Assembly: GCF_014197015.1 (NCBI RefSeq)
Contig: NZ_JACIET010000002.1
Coordinates: 1,240,001 to 1,304,000 of the forward strand
Reading direction: 5' to 3'
Source: Niveibacterium umoris
GTDB lineage: Bacteria > Pseudomonadota > Gammaproteobacteria > Burkholderiales > Rhodocyclaceae
DNA: 64,000 nucleotides
The translations under genes and the position numbers were made by a program. The notes under the pieces were generated by a model that was not told the origin of the DNA, did not search any database, and saw only the letters and a program-made list of their open reading frames with translations. This document shows positions 1 through 10,569 of the stretch, in pieces; the stretch's first letter is position 1; each line of letters opens with the position of its first letter.

Positions 1-68
1 GCAGGGCAGGGTAGTGGGCGCAGCGCAGGGGAGGCGGAATTATACCTGCCGCAGCGCAGCAATCCGGG

Positions 69-85
69 CGCGAAAGTGTTTCGCG
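69..85 (-). terminator. hairpin downstream of rlpA, possible weak terminator
   Basis: A perfect 7-bp inverted repeat (CGCGAAA / TTTCGCG, 3-base loop) lies 20 bases beyond the rlpA stop codon. It is not followed by a U-tract on the minus strand, so termination is only a guess. The rest of 1-104 shows no coding sequence that I can support. Confidence 0.25.
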
Positions 86-104
86 ATACTTTGGCCCGGC
101 AGGG

Positions 105-1304
105 TCAGCGTGTGACCAGGAAGGGTTTGAAGCGCAATGCGTCGGAAATCTTCACGGCCATGCTGCGCGCTTCGCTTTCGCTGGCAAAGGGGCCCGCATG
201 AAGGCGGAAACGCCCGTCGAGCAGCAGGACTTCGAGCTGCCCTGCAAGCGCAGAGAGTTCGCCACCAACGAACTTGCGGAAGCTTTCAGCATTGGCCGCG
301 GTGGTGAATGCGCCCAGTTGCAGGAAGATGCCCGAGCGTTGCGTCGCGGTGGGGACTGGCGGCGGCGTCGTCGCGGCGGCGGTGACCAGCGGTGCCGTCG
401 CTGCTGCGCTTGCGGTCGTGGCCGCCCCGGCTGCGGTCGCGACCGTTGCCACGGCGGCTGGCGCCAGCGGCTTTACGTCTATCGATGGCGGCAGCGAAGC
501 CGTGGGCGGCGTCGCCTCGGCCGACGCGATTACTGGCGGAGCCTTGTCCGCTGGCGCCGGCGTGCGTTGTGCCAGCGTCACTGGTGGCGGGCTGTTGCGC
601 TTGACCGGCTTGCCGCGCTGACGGATCGGCGGAATGTTCTCGGCGAGCACCTCAATGCCTTCCGGCACGATGGCTTCGATTTCGACATCGGTGTGGCCGG
701 TGTCAAGGTACTCGAGCTTGTACGCGGCGGCGTAGGAAAGGTCGATCGAACGCCCGGTGTGGAAGGGGCCGCGGTCGTTGATCCGCACGATCACCGACTT
801 GCCGTTGCGCAGGTTGGTGATGCGCGCATAGCTCGGGATCGGCAGCGTCGGGTGTGCGGCCGTCATGCCGTACATGTCGTACTTCTCGCCGCTCGACGTG
901 GGCTTGCCGTGGAACTTGCGGCCGTACCACGAGGCCAGCCCCTGTTCCTGATACGGCTTCACGGAGGTCGCCGGCACATAGTCCTTGCCGAACACGTTGT
1001 ACGGATTGTTGGCGAAGGGGTGCAGCGGTTCGGCGCGTGGCGTGGCGTCCGGAATCGCGTCGAGGTTGTCGGGGATGTCGTCGCCGGGGCCGTCGTCCTT
1101 GTAATAGCCGCCACCGCGCTTCTGCACGACTTTCGGCTTTGTGGCGGTGCCGGCGGTCGCGGGCGGTGTCGGCCTGGCCTCGGGTTGCGGGCTGACCGGC
1201 GCCGGAGAGGTGGCGCAAGCCGAAAGGATCAGCGCGGCCGTCAGGGCCGAAAGGCCGCCGATCGGCAGGCGGGTGGAACCGTTACGGATAGCGCGGCGGA
1301 TCAT
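105..1304 (-). CDS. rlpA: RlpA-family septal ring lytic transglycosylase, lipoprotein
   Basis: Outer-membrane lipoprotein that cleaves denuded peptidoglycan glycan strands at the septum. The ATG at 1304 overlaps the rodA stop as ATGA. It gives a 399-residue protein with a signal peptide and the lipobox LSAC (Cys30). A longer reading from 1361 would run back into rodA and hide the signal peptide. A Pro-rich linker is followed by a double-psi beta-barrel (about residues 120-208, with SWYG, TSSGE and INDRGPF), an Ala/Pro-rich linker, and a C-terminal SPOR domain (about 325-399) that binds septal peptidoglycan. It is the last gene of the mreBCD-mrdA-rodA cluster. The family is clear; enzymatic activity is inferred. 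Confidence 0.93.
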   Translation of the reverse strand: MIRRAIRNGSTRLPIGGLSALTAALILSACATSPAPVSPQPEARPTPPATAGTATKPKVVQKRGGGYYKDDGPGDDIPDNLDAIPDATPRAEPLHPFANNPYNVFGKDYVPATSVKPYQEQGLASWYGRKFHGKPTSSGEKYDMYGMTAAHPTLPIPSYARITNLRNGKSVIVRINDRGPFHTGRSIDLSYAAAYKLEYLDTGHTDVEIEAIVPEGIEVLAENIPPIRQRGKPVKRNSPPPVTLAQRTPAPADKAPPVIASAEATPPTASLPPSIDVKPLAPAAVATVATAAGAATTASAAATAPLVTAAATTPPPVPTATQRSGIFLQLGAFTTAANAESFRKFVGGELSALAGQLEVLLLDGRFRLHAGPFASESEARSMAVKISDALRFKPFLVTR

Positions 1305-2428
1305 TTCTGGAGCAGCGTCCGGTGACGGGCAACACTCATCAGGATACCCAAGCCAAGGCAAAGCGTCACCAGTGCGGTGCCGCCGTAGCTCACCAGCGGC
1401 AGCGGCACCCCCACCACTGGCAGGATCCCGGTGACCATGCCCATGTTCACGAACACGTAGGTGAAGAAGGACAGCGAGATCGCGCCCGCCAGCAGGCGCC
1501 CGAACACGGTGGCGCCGTTGGCGGCGATCATCAGGCCTCGCATGATCACCAGCAGGAAAATGAATAGCAGGCCGACGTTGCCGAGCAGGCCGAACTCTTC
1601 CGACACGACGGCGAACACGAAGTCGGTGTGTCGCTCGGGGATGAATTCAAGCTGCGTCTGGGTACCGTTGCGCCAGCCTTTGCCCAGCACACCGCCGGAG
1701 CCGATGGCGATTTCCGACTGGATCGTGTGGAATCCCTTGCCGAGCGGGTCCGAGGTTGGGTCGAGCAGGGTGCAGATGCGGTGTTTCTGGTACTCGCGCA
1801 GGCCCGGCCACTGCACTTCCGGCGCACAGATCCGGTCTTCGGTGGCGATGATGGCGCCCACACCGACCACGCCGGCGAGCAGCACCGGCGCGATCAGCTT
1901 CCACGACAGGCCGGCGAAGAAAATCACGAACAGGCCCGACGAGAGCACCAGAATCGCGGTGCCAAGGTCCGGCTGCTTGGCGATCAGGCCGACTGGCACG
2001 GCAAGCAGCGCGCCCGCCACGAGAAAGTCACGCACCGCCAGCGAGCCCTCACGTAGCTGGAAGTACCAGGCCAGCATCAGCGGCATCGCGATCTTCAGCA
2101 GCTCGGAGGGCTGGATGCGCATCACACCCAGGTCGAGCCAGCGTTGCGCACCTTTCGAGATCTGCCCGAAGAGCGCCACCGCTACCAGCAGCAGAACGCC
2201 CAGCACGTAGAGTGGCAGGGCAAAGCGCTGCAGCAATTGCGGCGTGACGTTGGCCGCCGTCCACAGAACGACGAGCCCGACCGCGGTGTTGATCATCTGC
2301 GCCTGCCAGCGATCCGGTGAAGCGGAGAGCTGAACCACAGTCGTGAAGCAGATCAGCATCACGACCAGCACGAACAGGAAGGGATCGATCGGGGCGGCGA
2401 TGCGGCGCCACAGGCGTTGCAGGATCAT
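1301..2428 (-). CDS. rodA: RodA, SEDS-family peptidoglycan glycosyltransferase
   Basis: Membrane glycosyltransferase that polymerises lipid II during lateral wall growth, working with PBP2. The 375-residue protein has about ten hydrophobic segments. It carries SEDS signatures such as QPDLGTA near the middle and the C-terminal run around GVPLPLVSYGGT. Its ATG overlaps the mrdA stop (ATGA), and its own stop overlaps the rlpA start, so the three genes are probably translationally coupled. Length and position directly after mrdA match rod operons in other betaproteobacteria. Confidence 0.95.
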   Translation of the reverse strand: MILQRLWRRIAAPIDPFLFVLVVMLICFTTVVQLSASPDRWQAQMINTAVGLVVLWTAANVTPQLLQRFALPLYVLGVLLLVAVALFGQISKGAQRWLDLGVMRIQPSELLKIAMPLMLAWYFQLREGSLAVRDFLVAGALLAVPVGLIAKQPDLGTAILVLSSGLFVIFFAGLSWKLIAPVLLAGVVGVGAIIATEDRICAPEVQWPGLREYQKHRICTLLDPTSDPLGKGFHTIQSEIAIGSGGVLGKGWRNGTQTQLEFIPERHTDFVFAVVSEEFGLLGNVGLLFIFLLVIMRGLMIAANGATVFGRLLAGAISLSFFTYVFVNMGMVTGILPVVGVPLPLVSYGGTALVTLCLGLGILMSVARHRTLLQK

Positions 2429-4305
2429 TCGGCCCCCGGTTGTTCAGGCGCGGCACCGGCGGGTTCCTTGCCGAGCAGGTAATAGTCCAGCACCTGGCGC
2501 GCGATCGGCGCGGCGGATTCCGCGCCGAAGCCGCCGTTCTCGACGAGGATCGCCAGTGCGATCTTCGGCGCTTCGGCCGGGGCGAAGGCGATGAACAGCG
2601 CGTGGTCGCGCAATCGTTCGCCCACCGCGTGCGACTCGTACTTGGCGCCTTTGAGCGAGAACACCTGCGCGGTGCCGGTCTTGCCTGCTGCCACGTACTG
2701 GGCGCCGGCGAAAGCGCGCGCCCCAGTGCCGTACTTGTTCACGCCAACCATCGCGTCGTGGATCACCTTGATGTGTTCAGGCTTGATCGGGATCGTCTTG
2801 AGCGGCTGGGGCTCGATCACGCGCCGCGCATTGGTGCGCGGATCCTGCACGTACTTCACCAGGTGCGGCTTGTACATCACGCCGCCTGCCGCGAGCGTTG
2901 CGGTGGCATGCGCGAGTTGCATCATCGTGTAGTTGTTGTAGCCCTGCCCGATGCCGACGGAGATGGTCTCGCCGGCATACCACTTCTGCAGTTCCGGTTT
3001 CTTGAAGTGTTTCTTCTTCCATTCCGGCGAGGGCAATACGCCGCTCGCTTCGCCGGCGATATCGATGCCTGTGCGGGAGCCGAAGCCGAACTGGCCCAGC
3101 GTGCGGGCAATCGCGTCGATGCCCATCTCGTTGGCGAGCGAGTAGTAGTAGGTGTCGCAGGAGACGATGATCGACTTGGCCATGTCCACCGAGCCGTGGC
3201 CGCCCTTCTTGTCGTCGCGGAACTGGTGCCCGCCGAACCAGAAGAAGCCGGGGTCGGAGATGGCCTGCGTGGCCGAGCGCTTGCCGGTCATCAGCGCTGC
3301 TGTCGCCATGAAGGGCTTGAAAGTCGAGCCGGGCGGGTAGGAGGCGTAGATCGCGCGCTGGATCAGTGGATGGTCAGGCGAATTGTTGAGCGCGTCCCAG
3401 TTCTGCGGATCGATGCCGTCGACAAACAGGTTCGGGTCGAAGGTGGGCATCGACACCAGCGCCAGCACGCCACCGCTGCCGGGTTCGATCGCAACCAGCG
3501 CGCCGCGGCGATTGCCGAAGGCCGCCTCGGCGATCTTCTGCAGTTTCGCGTCCAGCGTCAGGACCAGCTTGCGGCCCGGGACAGGCGGCGTGCGCGCGAG
3601 CGAACGTACCGCGCGGCCGCCGGCATCCACTTCGATCTGCTCGAAACCGGTGGTGCCGTGCAGTTCGTCTTCGTAACTCTGTTCCAGCCCGCTCTTGCCG
3701 ATATGGTCAGTGCCGCGGTAGTTCGCCGCGCGCTCGTCGTCTTCTTCGATGCGCTGCTTTTCGCGGTCGTTGATGCGGCCGATGTAGCCGAGCACGTGTG
3801 AGGCGAAAGTGCCTTCCGGATACTGGCGGAACAGGCGTGCCTTGATATCGACGCCGGGGAAACGATAACGCTGCGCAACGAAACGTGCGACCTCTTCGTC
3901 AGTGAGCCGGTTACGGATCGGCAGGCTTTCGAAGGTCTTGCTCTCTTCGAGCAGTTTCTTGAAGCGCTTGCGGTCTTTCGCTTCGATGTCGATGACGCCG
4001 GCCAGTGCATCGATCGTGGCGTCCAGATCCTTGATGCGCCCCGGCGTGATTTCCAGCGTGTAGGCCGAATAATTGCGCGCCAGCACGACGCCGTTGCGAT
4101 CGACGATCAGCCCGCGGTTGGGCACGATCGGCACCAGCGAGATGCGGTTGTCTTCGGCGCGGGTGCTGTAGTAATCGTGCTTGATCACCTGCAACCACAC
4201 GAAGCGCGACACCAGCAGCCCGAAACAGACGAACACGAACACGCCTGCTGCCAGCACGCGGCCGCGGAAACGCGCAATCTCCTGTTCGGGTGTCTTGAAT
4301 TCCAT
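2425..4305 (-). CDS. mrdA: Penicillin-binding protein 2, elongasome transpeptidase
   Basis: Class B PBP that crosslinks peptidoglycan during rod elongation. The 626-residue protein has an N-terminal membrane anchor (about residues 16-38) and a dimerisation domain. The transpeptidase domain carries the SxxK motif in PPGSTFKPF (Ser near 327), an SCD triad where SxN is expected, and KTGTAQ (Lys near 540). The order and spacing match E. coli PBP2, which is close in length. It lies between mreD (16-base gap upstream) and rodA (4-base overlap downstream), its known partner. Confidence 0.95.
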   Translation of the reverse strand: MEFKTPEQEIARFRGRVLAAGVFVFVCFGLLVSRFVWLQVIKHDYYSTRAEDNRISLVPIVPNRGLIVDRNGVVLARNYSAYTLEITPGRIKDLDATIDALAGVIDIEAKDRKRFKKLLEESKTFESLPIRNRLTDEEVARFVAQRYRFPGVDIKARLFRQYPEGTFASHVLGYIGRINDREKQRIEEDDERAANYRGTDHIGKSGLEQSYEDELHGTTGFEQIEVDAGGRAVRSLARTPPVPGRKLVLTLDAKLQKIAEAAFGNRRGALVAIEPGSGGVLALVSMPTFDPNLFVDGIDPQNWDALNNSPDHPLIQRAIYASYPPGSTFKPFMATAALMTGKRSATQAISDPGFFWFGGHQFRDDKKGGHGSVDMAKSIIVSCDTYYYSLANEMGIDAIARTLGQFGFGSRTGIDIAGEASGVLPSPEWKKKHFKKPELQKWYAGETISVGIGQGYNNYTMMQLAHATATLAAGGVMYKPHLVKYVQDPRTNARRVIEPQPLKTIPIKPEHIKVIHDAMVGVNKYGTGARAFAGAQYVAAGKTGTAQVFSLKGAKYESHAVGERLRDHALFIAFAPAEAPKIALAILVENGGFGAESAAPIARQVLDYYLLGKEPAGAAPEQPGAE

Positions 4306-4321
4306 CAGGCTTCGATCCGCC

Positions 4322-4843
4322 TCAAAGCGGGCGGTTCTCGTCGCGCTCGACCGGGCGCATCTGCGGCAGCAGCAGGACGTAGTGCGCCGGGAACCACAGC
4401 AGGGCAGTGGTGAAGGTCGTGAAGAAGTATTCCCAGCCCGGGAATTCGGCGCCGGCGATGAGGCGCACCACCAGCATCACGATCTGCGTCATCAGGAACA
4501 GCGGCAGCATCTGCAGTGCCTGGGCGGCGGGCGGAAACCACAGCAGGCGGCGGCTCATGGTGCCGGCGATGAAGGCGAGCAGCACGTAAGCGAGCGCGTG
4601 CTGGCCGAGCGCTGCGCCGAAGCCGATGTCGGTCATCAGGCCGAAGACGAATCCGGCGCCCATGCTCACGCGCAGCGGCTCGCGCACGCACCAGAAGGCG
4701 AGCACCAGCGCGACGAAGTCCGGCACGCCGGGCAGGGCGCGCGTCGGCACGAGATTGAGCGTCAGCGCGACGATGAGCGTGAACCATACCCAGCCCATGC
4801 GGACTGGAAGCAGGATGCGGCTGGAGCGATGGTTGGGCTGCAT
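4322..4843 (-). CDS. mreD: MreD, rod-shape determining membrane protein
   Basis: Small integral membrane protein of the elongasome. The chosen ATG at 4843 gives 173 residues, the usual MreD length, with about five to six hydrophobic segments. A strong Shine-Dalgarno (GGAGGTG) sits just before it on the minus strand, one base after the mreC stop. A longer frame reaches 5005 but runs inside mreC and adds an unrelated basic leader, so it was rejected. The position between mreC and mrdA supports the call. Confidence 0.92.
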   Translation of the reverse strand: MQPNHRSSRILLPVRMGWVWFTLIVALTLNLVPTRALPGVPDFVALVLAFWCVREPLRVSMGAGFVFGLMTDIGFGAALGQHALAYVLLAFIAGTMSRRLLWFPPAAQALQMLPLFLMTQIVMLVVRLIAGAEFPGWEYFFTTFTTALLWFPAHYVLLLPQMRPVERDENRPL

Positions 4844-4844
4844 C

Positions 4845-5759
4845 TCACCTCCTCTTCGAACGGCCGCCGGGCGCGGGCGTTGGCGCGGGCAGATTGGCGG
4901 TCGGGTCGGGGATGGGTTTGACCGTGCGACCGAGCACCAGGACCGCACCGCTGCGCTCGATGCCGGCGACGGGTTGGCAGATGAAACGCGCGAAGCCGCG
5001 TGCATCGTCCCGATTGACCTTGAGAACCTTGGCGACCGGCAGATCGGGCAGATAGGTGCCGTCCAGTCCTGAGGTCACGATGACGTCACCCGGCTCGACA
5101 TCGGCGTTGGCGGCGAGATAGCGCAGTTCCAGCAGTCCGCCGCCGGCGCCGAACATCACCGCGCGTTGCCCGGTGCGTACCACCTTGACCGGTATCGCCT
5201 GATCCTTGTCGGTCAGCAGCGTGATCTCCGCCTGCAGCGGGAAGACGCGCGTCACCTGGCCGACGACGCCGGCACGGTCGATGGCGGCGAGGCCGGGCTC
5301 GATGCCATCACGTTCGCCGCGGTCGATGATGACCCGGCGCGAGAAGGGATCGCGCGCCGCATAGATCACTTCCGCCGCGATGCTGTGCGCCGACACGCGC
5401 TCGCGCATCGCGAGCAGGTCGCGCAGCTGCTGGTTTTCCTTCTCCAGACTGTCTTGTCGCAACAGGCGTTTGGCATCGCTGAGCGCGGTGTTGCGAAGTC
5501 CCTTGTTCTCGCTCTGCAACTGGCTCAGCGACGAGAAGTAGGCGTAGGTGCGGTTGGCCCATTCGGCCGGGGTGGCGGCAGCGATCTGCAGCGGGTAGGC
5601 GAGAACCGTCATGCCGTGGCGCACGGTTTCGAGGTAACGGAAGCGCAGGTCGGCGACCAGCAGCCCGAGCGAGAGCACGAGGAACAGCGTCAGCCGTGCC
5701 GCCGGGGGCAGGCCGCGCTTGAAGAACGGAGGTGGCTGGTGGCCGACGACGGACATCAT
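4845..5759 (-). CDS. mreC: MreC, rod-shape determining protein
   Basis: Bitopic inner-membrane protein that scaffolds PBP2 and RodA in the periplasm. The 304-residue protein has an N-terminal transmembrane helix (about 20-42). A coiled-coil stretch rich in Gln, Leu and Glu follows (about 70-120). The MreC beta domain then contains VIIDRGERDGIEPG and VVTSGLDGTYLPDLPV-type signatures, and the tail is Pro-rich. Two adjacent ATGs (5759 and 5756) are possible starts. It is separated from mreB by 103 bases containing a strong hairpin. Confidence 0.95.
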   Translation of the reverse strand: MMSVVGHQPPPFFKRGLPPAARLTLFLVLSLGLLVADLRFRYLETVRHGMTVLAYPLQIAAATPAEWANRTYAYFSSLSQLQSENKGLRNTALSDAKRLLRQDSLEKENQQLRDLLAMRERVSAHSIAAEVIYAARDPFSRRVIIDRGERDGIEPGLAAIDRAGVVGQVTRVFPLQAEITLLTDKDQAIPVKVVRTGQRAVMFGAGGGLLELRYLAANADVEPGDVIVTSGLDGTYLPDLPVAKVLKVNRDDARGFARFICQPVAGIERSGAVLVLGRTVKPIPDPTANLPAPTPAPGGRSKRR

Positions 5760-5811
5760 GTCAGTGCGTTCTGTTTTTCGTGCTGGGCGCGCGACGCTGC
5801 GGAGTTAACGC

Positions 5812-5838
5812 ACAGCGCGCGCCCGAAGCGCGCGCTGT
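5812..5838 (-). promoter_or_regulatory. 11-bp stem-loop between mreB and mreC
   Basis: A perfect 11-bp inverted repeat (arms 5812-5822 and 5828-5838, 5-base loop) lies in the mreB-mreC gap. On the minus-strand transcript no U-run follows. A partial attenuator, processing site or mRNA-stabilising hairpin is therefore more likely than a simple terminator. It could set MreB levels above MreC and MreD. Function is inferred from position only. Confidence 0.5.
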
Positions 5839-5862
5839 TCGCGATGCCGCCGCGCGGCAGGT

Positions 5863-7138
<1,276 letters not shown>

Positions 7139-7426
7139 ATGTCGCTGACTCACGACGACGTTCACCGCATCGCGCGGCTTGCCCGGCTCGAGCTCGACGA
7201 TCAGGAGGCCGCGGCCTCGCTGGAAAAGCTCAACGGCATTTTCGGTTTGATCGAGCGCATGCAGGCGGTGGATACCGCCGGTGTCGAGCCGCTCTATCAC
7301 CCCCAGGCGGTCGCTCAGCGCCTGCGCCCAGATCAGGTGACCGAATCCGATCGCCGCGATGCCTATCAGGCTGTCGCGCCGCAGGCGGAAGACGGTCTCT
7401 ACCTGGTTCCGAAGGTCATCGAGTAA
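7139..7426 (+). CDS. gatC: Asp/Glu-tRNA amidotransferase subunit C
   Basis: Small subunit of GatCAB, which converts misacylated Glu-tRNA(Gln) and/or Asp-tRNA(Asn) to the correct amide form; GatC bridges A and B. The ATG at 7139 gives 95 residues starting [19 protein letters not shown], the standard GatC N-terminus. The tail contains RPD and a C-terminal [11 protein letters not shown] start 18 bases upstream adds six unrelated residues. Fourteen bases separate it from the aldo/keto reductase gene, so gatC is not directly next to gatA. Confidence 0.95.
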   Translation: MSLTHDDVHRIARLARLELDDQEAAASLEKLNGIFGLIERMQAVDTAGVEPLYHPQAVAQRLRPDQVTESDRRDAYQAVAPQAEDGLYLVPKVIE

Positions 7427-7439
7427 GCGGGAGGCTGCC

Positions 7440-8426
7440 ATGCAGCAACGCAGGCTGGGCAAGACCGGTTTTGATGTTTCCGAGATCGCGCTGGGTACTT
7501 GGCAGGTCGGTGGCCGCTGGGGCGATGCCTTCTCGGACGCCAACGCCGAGACGATCCTGAATCGCGCGATCGACGCCGGCATCAACTTCATCGACACCGC
7601 CGACGTGTATTCGGCCGGGATGTCGGAAGCCGCCGTCGGCCGTGTCGTGCGCGCGCGGCGCGAGCGCGTGTTCGTGGCGACCAAATGCGGCCGCCAGATT
7701 TCGCCGCATGTGAATGCCGGCTACACCGTCGAGCGCCTGCGCGGGTTCGTCGAGGCCAGCCTGAAGAACACCGGCCTCGACGCGCTGGATCTGATCCAGC
7801 TGCACTGCCCGCCGACCGAGGTGTTCTACCGGCCCGAAATCTTCGGCCTGTTCGACGACCTCAAGCGCGAGGGCAAGATCCTCAACCTCGGCGTCAGCGT
7901 CGAGAAGGTCGAGGAGGCGCTGAAGGCGATCGAGTACCCGAACGTGACCACGGTGCAGATCATCTTCAACATGTTCCGCCACCGCCCGGCCGGGCTGTTC
8001 TTCGAACAGGCGGCCAAGCGTGACATCGGCGTGATCGTGCGGGTGCCGCTGGCGAGCGGATTGCTGTCGGGCAAATTCGGCCGCGAGACCACCTTCGGTG
8101 CGGCAGACCATCGCCACTTCAACCGCGATGGCGCTGCGTTCGACAAGGGCGAGACCTTCTCGGGCGTGCCGTACGAACTGGGCCTGCAGGCGGTGGAGGA
8201 ACTCAAGCGGGTGTTCCCGGACCACACGCCGCTGGCGCTCTGGGCGCTGCGCTGGGTGCTGATGTTCCCGCAAGTGTCGACGGTGATTCCGGGCGCCTCG
8301 CGCCCTGACCAGCTTGACGCCAACCTTGCAGTCGAAGGACTGCGTGCGCTCACCGACGCCGAAATGGCGGCGGTGCGCGATATCTACGAACGATTGATCA
8401 AGCCTTCGGTACACCACCTCTGGTGA
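7440..8426 (+). CDS. aldo/keto reductase
   Basis: NAD(P)H-dependent carbonyl reductase with a TIM-barrel fold, substrate unknown. The ATG at 7440 follows GGGAGG and gives 328 residues. The catalytic tetrad is visible as Asp52, Tyr57 (IDTADVY), Lys82 (VATKCGR) and His122 (LIQLHCPP). The C-terminal VSTVIPGAS binds the cofactor phosphate in this family. A tail ending PSVHHLW resembles the YajO/YhdN-like branch. It lies in the same direction between gatC and gatA, and looks like an insertion into an otherwise housekeeping operon. Confidence 0.93.
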   Translation: MQQRRLGKTGFDVSEIALGTWQVGGRWGDAFSDANAETILNRAIDAGINFIDTADVYSAGMSEAAVGRVVRARRERVFVATKCGRQISPHVNAGYTVERLRGFVEASLKNTGLDALDLIQLHCPPTEVFYRPEIFGLFDDLKREGKILNLGVSVEKVEEALKAIEYPNVTTVQIIFNMFRHRPAGLFFEQAAKRDIGVIVRVPLASGLLSGKFGRETTFGAADHRHFNRDGAAFDKGETFSGVPYELGLQAVEELKRVFPDHTPLALWALRWVLMFPQVSTVIPGASRPDQLDANLAVEGLRALTDAEMAAVRDIYERLIKPSVHHLW

Positions 8427-8453
8427 TCGCGGGCACTGCCACACGGATCCAAC

Positions 8454-9926
8454 GTGCTTGAACTGAGCCTCAAACAGCTTGCTGCCGGCCTCTCGGCAAA
8501 ACAATTTTCCAGCGTCGAGCTGACGCAGACTTTCCTCGACCGCATCGCCGCGCTGAACCCGGCGCTCAATGCCTTCATCACGGTCGATCGTGATGGCGCG
8601 CTGGCGCAGGCGGCGGCCGCAGATGCCGCACGCGCGGCCGGGGCGGTGGGGCCGCTCGCCGGCATCCCGATCGCGCACAAGGACATCTTCTGTACCGAAG
8701 GCGTACTGACGACCTGCGGCTCGAAGATCCTGTCGAACTTCGTCAGCCCCTACGACGCCACCGTCGTGGCGCGCCTCAAGGCGGCCGGCACGGTGATGCT
8801 GGGCAAGACCAACTGCGACGAGTTCGCGATGGGTTCGACCAACGAGCACTCGGCCTACGGCGCGGTGAAGAACCCGTGGGATGTCTCGCGCGTACCGGGC
8901 GGCTCTTCGGGCGGCTCCGCGGCAGCAGTGGCGGCGCGCCTGGCGCCGGCGATCACCGGCACCGACACCGGCGGTTCGATTCGCCAGCCTGCCTCGCTGT
9001 GCGGCGTGACGGGCCTGAAGCCGACCTACGGCGCGGTGTCGCGCTGGGGCATGGTGGCCTATGCGTCCTCGCTCGATCAGGGCGGTCCGTTCGCGAAGAG
9101 CGCCGAGGACTGCGCGATCCTGCTCAACGCTTTCGCTGGCTTCGACGAGAAGGATTCGACCTCCGCCGAGCGCGAGACCGAGGACTACACCCGCCTGCTC
9201 GCGAAGGCGCCGGCCGACCCGGCCAAGCCGCTCGCTGGCGTCCGCCTGGGCGTGCCGAAGGAGTACTTCGGCGATGGCCTCGCGGCGGACGTGCGCGAAG
9301 CGATCGAAGCCGCGATCCGCGAAATGGAAAAGCTCGGCGCGGTGCGCGTCGAGGTCAGTCTGCCGAAGACCGAACTGGCGATCCCGGCCTACTACGTGAT
9401 CGCGCCGGCTGAGGCGAGCTCCAACCTCAGCCGTTTCGACGGCGTGCGCTACGGCCACCGCGCCGCGGAATACCGCGACCTGATGGACATGTACTGCAAG
9501 AGCCGCGCCGAAGGCTTCGGCCGCGAAGTGCAGCGCCGCATCATGGTCGGCACCTATGTGCTGTCGCACGGCTACTACGACGCCTACTACCTGCAGGCGC
9601 TCAAGCTGCGCCGCCTGATCGCGGAAGACTTCAAGGCCGCGCTGTCGCAGTGCGATGTGCTGCTTGGTCCGGCGAGCCCGACCACCGCGTGGCCGATCGG
9701 CCAGATGGCGGACGACCCGGTGCAGATGTACCTCGCGGACATCTACACCGTCGCGATCAACCTCGCCGGCCTGCCGGCGATGTCGATCCCCTGCGGCTTC
9801 GGTGCGGGCGGCCTGCCGGTCGGGCTGCAGATGATCGGCAACTACTTCGATGAAGCGCGGATGCTCGAAATCGCGCACCGCTTCCAGCAGGCGACGGACT
9901 TCCACAGCAAGGCACCGGCGCTCTGA
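8454..9926 (+). CDS. gatA: Asp/Glu-tRNA amidotransferase subunit A
   Basis: Catalytic amidase subunit that releases ammonia from glutamine for tRNA-dependent transamidation. The 490-residue protein begins at a GTG. The amidase-signature triad is present: Lys76 (IPIAHKD), Ser151 in [12 protein letters not shown], and Ser175 in [13 protein letters not shown], close to S. aureus GatA numbering. C-terminal [11 protein letters not shown] and [10 protein letters not shown] are typical. Its stop is four bases from the next ATG, so the LysE-like gene is probably cotranscribed. Confidence 0.97.
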   Translation: MLELSLKQLAAGLSAKQFSSVELTQTFLDRIAALNPALNAFITVDRDGALAQAAAADAARAAGAVGPLAGIPIAHKDIFCTEGVLTTCGSKILSNFVSPYDATVVARLKAAGTVMLGKTNCDEFAMGSTNEHSAYGAVKNPWDVSRVPGGSSGGSAAAVAARLAPAITGTDTGGSIRQPASLCGVTGLKPTYGAVSRWGMVAYASSLDQGGPFAKSAEDCAILLNAFAGFDEKDSTSAERETEDYTRLLAKAPADPAKPLAGVRLGVPKEYFGDGLAADVREAIEAAIREMEKLGAVRVEVSLPKTELAIPAYYVIAPAEASSNLSRFDGVRYGHRAAEYRDLMDMYCKSRAEGFGREVQRRIMVGTYVLSHGYYDAYYLQALKLRRLIAEDFKAALSQCDVLLGPASPTTAWPIGQMADDPVQMYLADIYTVAINLAGLPAMSIPCGFGAGGLPVGLQMIGNYFDEARMLEIAHRFQQATDFHSKAPAL

Positions 9927-9930
9927 TCCG

Positions 9931-10566
9931 ATGACGCACGAGACCTGGCTCGCCTTCTTTGCCGCTTCGTGGGCAATCAGCCTGTCGCCCGGTGCCGGCG
10001 CGCTGTCGTGCATGACCGCCGGTCTGCGTTACGGCTATCGGCGCGCGGTCTGGAACATCCTCGGGTTGCAGTTCGGCATGCTGCTGCTGGTCGCCATCGT
10101 CGCGATGGGCCTGGGTGCCTTGCTGGTCGCTTCGCAACTGGCTTTTGACGCCATCAAGTGGTTCGGCGTGGCCTACCTTGTCTGGCTCGGCGTGCAGCAG
10201 TGGCGTGCGGAGCCGCGGCCGCTGCTTGCCGACAGCAACGGCGAGATCGTCCCCGCGCGCCGCCGCGCGCTGGTGCTGCGCGGCTTTCTGGTGAATGCCA
10301 GCAATCCGAAGGGCATCGTGTTCATGCTGGCGGTGCTGCCGCAGTTCATCGACCCGCATGCGTCGCAGGCGCCGCAGTACCTGATCTGTGCGGCCACCCT
10401 GGTGGCGGTCGACCTGATTGTGATGAGCGGCTATGCGCTGCTCGCTTCCCGTGTGCTGGCGGCCCTGCGCGATCCGAACCACATCCGCTGGACCAACCGT
10501 TTCTTTGGCACCTTGTTCATCGGCGTCGGGTTACTGCTGGCCGGGTTCAAACGCGGGGCGGCTTGA
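9931..10566 (+). CDS. LysE-family amino-acid exporter
   Basis: Inner-membrane exporter of the LysE/RhtB type, expected to expel amino acids or their derivatives; substrate unknown. The ATG at 9931 gives 211 residues with about six hydrophobic segments. It has the family N-terminus MTHETWLAFFAASWAISLSPG and the signature GFLVNASNPKGIVFMLAVLPQFID. It starts four bases after gatA. Its stop is four bases before the next ATG, which suggests one transcript running gatA - lysE-like - lipoprotein - gatB. Confidence 0.9.
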   Translation: MTHETWLAFFAASWAISLSPGAGALSCMTAGLRYGYRRAVWNILGLQFGMLLLVAIVAMGLGALLVASQLAFDAIKWFGVAYLVWLGVQQWRAEPRPLLADSNGEIVPARRRALVLRGFLVNASNPKGIVFMLAVLPQFIDPHASQAPQYLICAATLVAVDLIVMSGYALLASRVLAALRDPNHIRWTNRFFGTLFIGVGLLLAGFKRGAA

Positions 10567-10569
10567 TTG

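Noticed and set aside
198-1325. 375-codon plus-strand open frame opposite rlpA
   Set aside because: It is an Arg-rich translation opposite a gene with clear DPBB and SPOR domains.
7416-10013. 865-codon minus-strand open frame opposite the aldo/keto reductase and gatA
   Set aside because: It lies opposite two unmistakable genes. Its translation is a low-complexity Arg/Ala/His/Gly sequence, as expected for an antisense shadow in GC-rich DNA.
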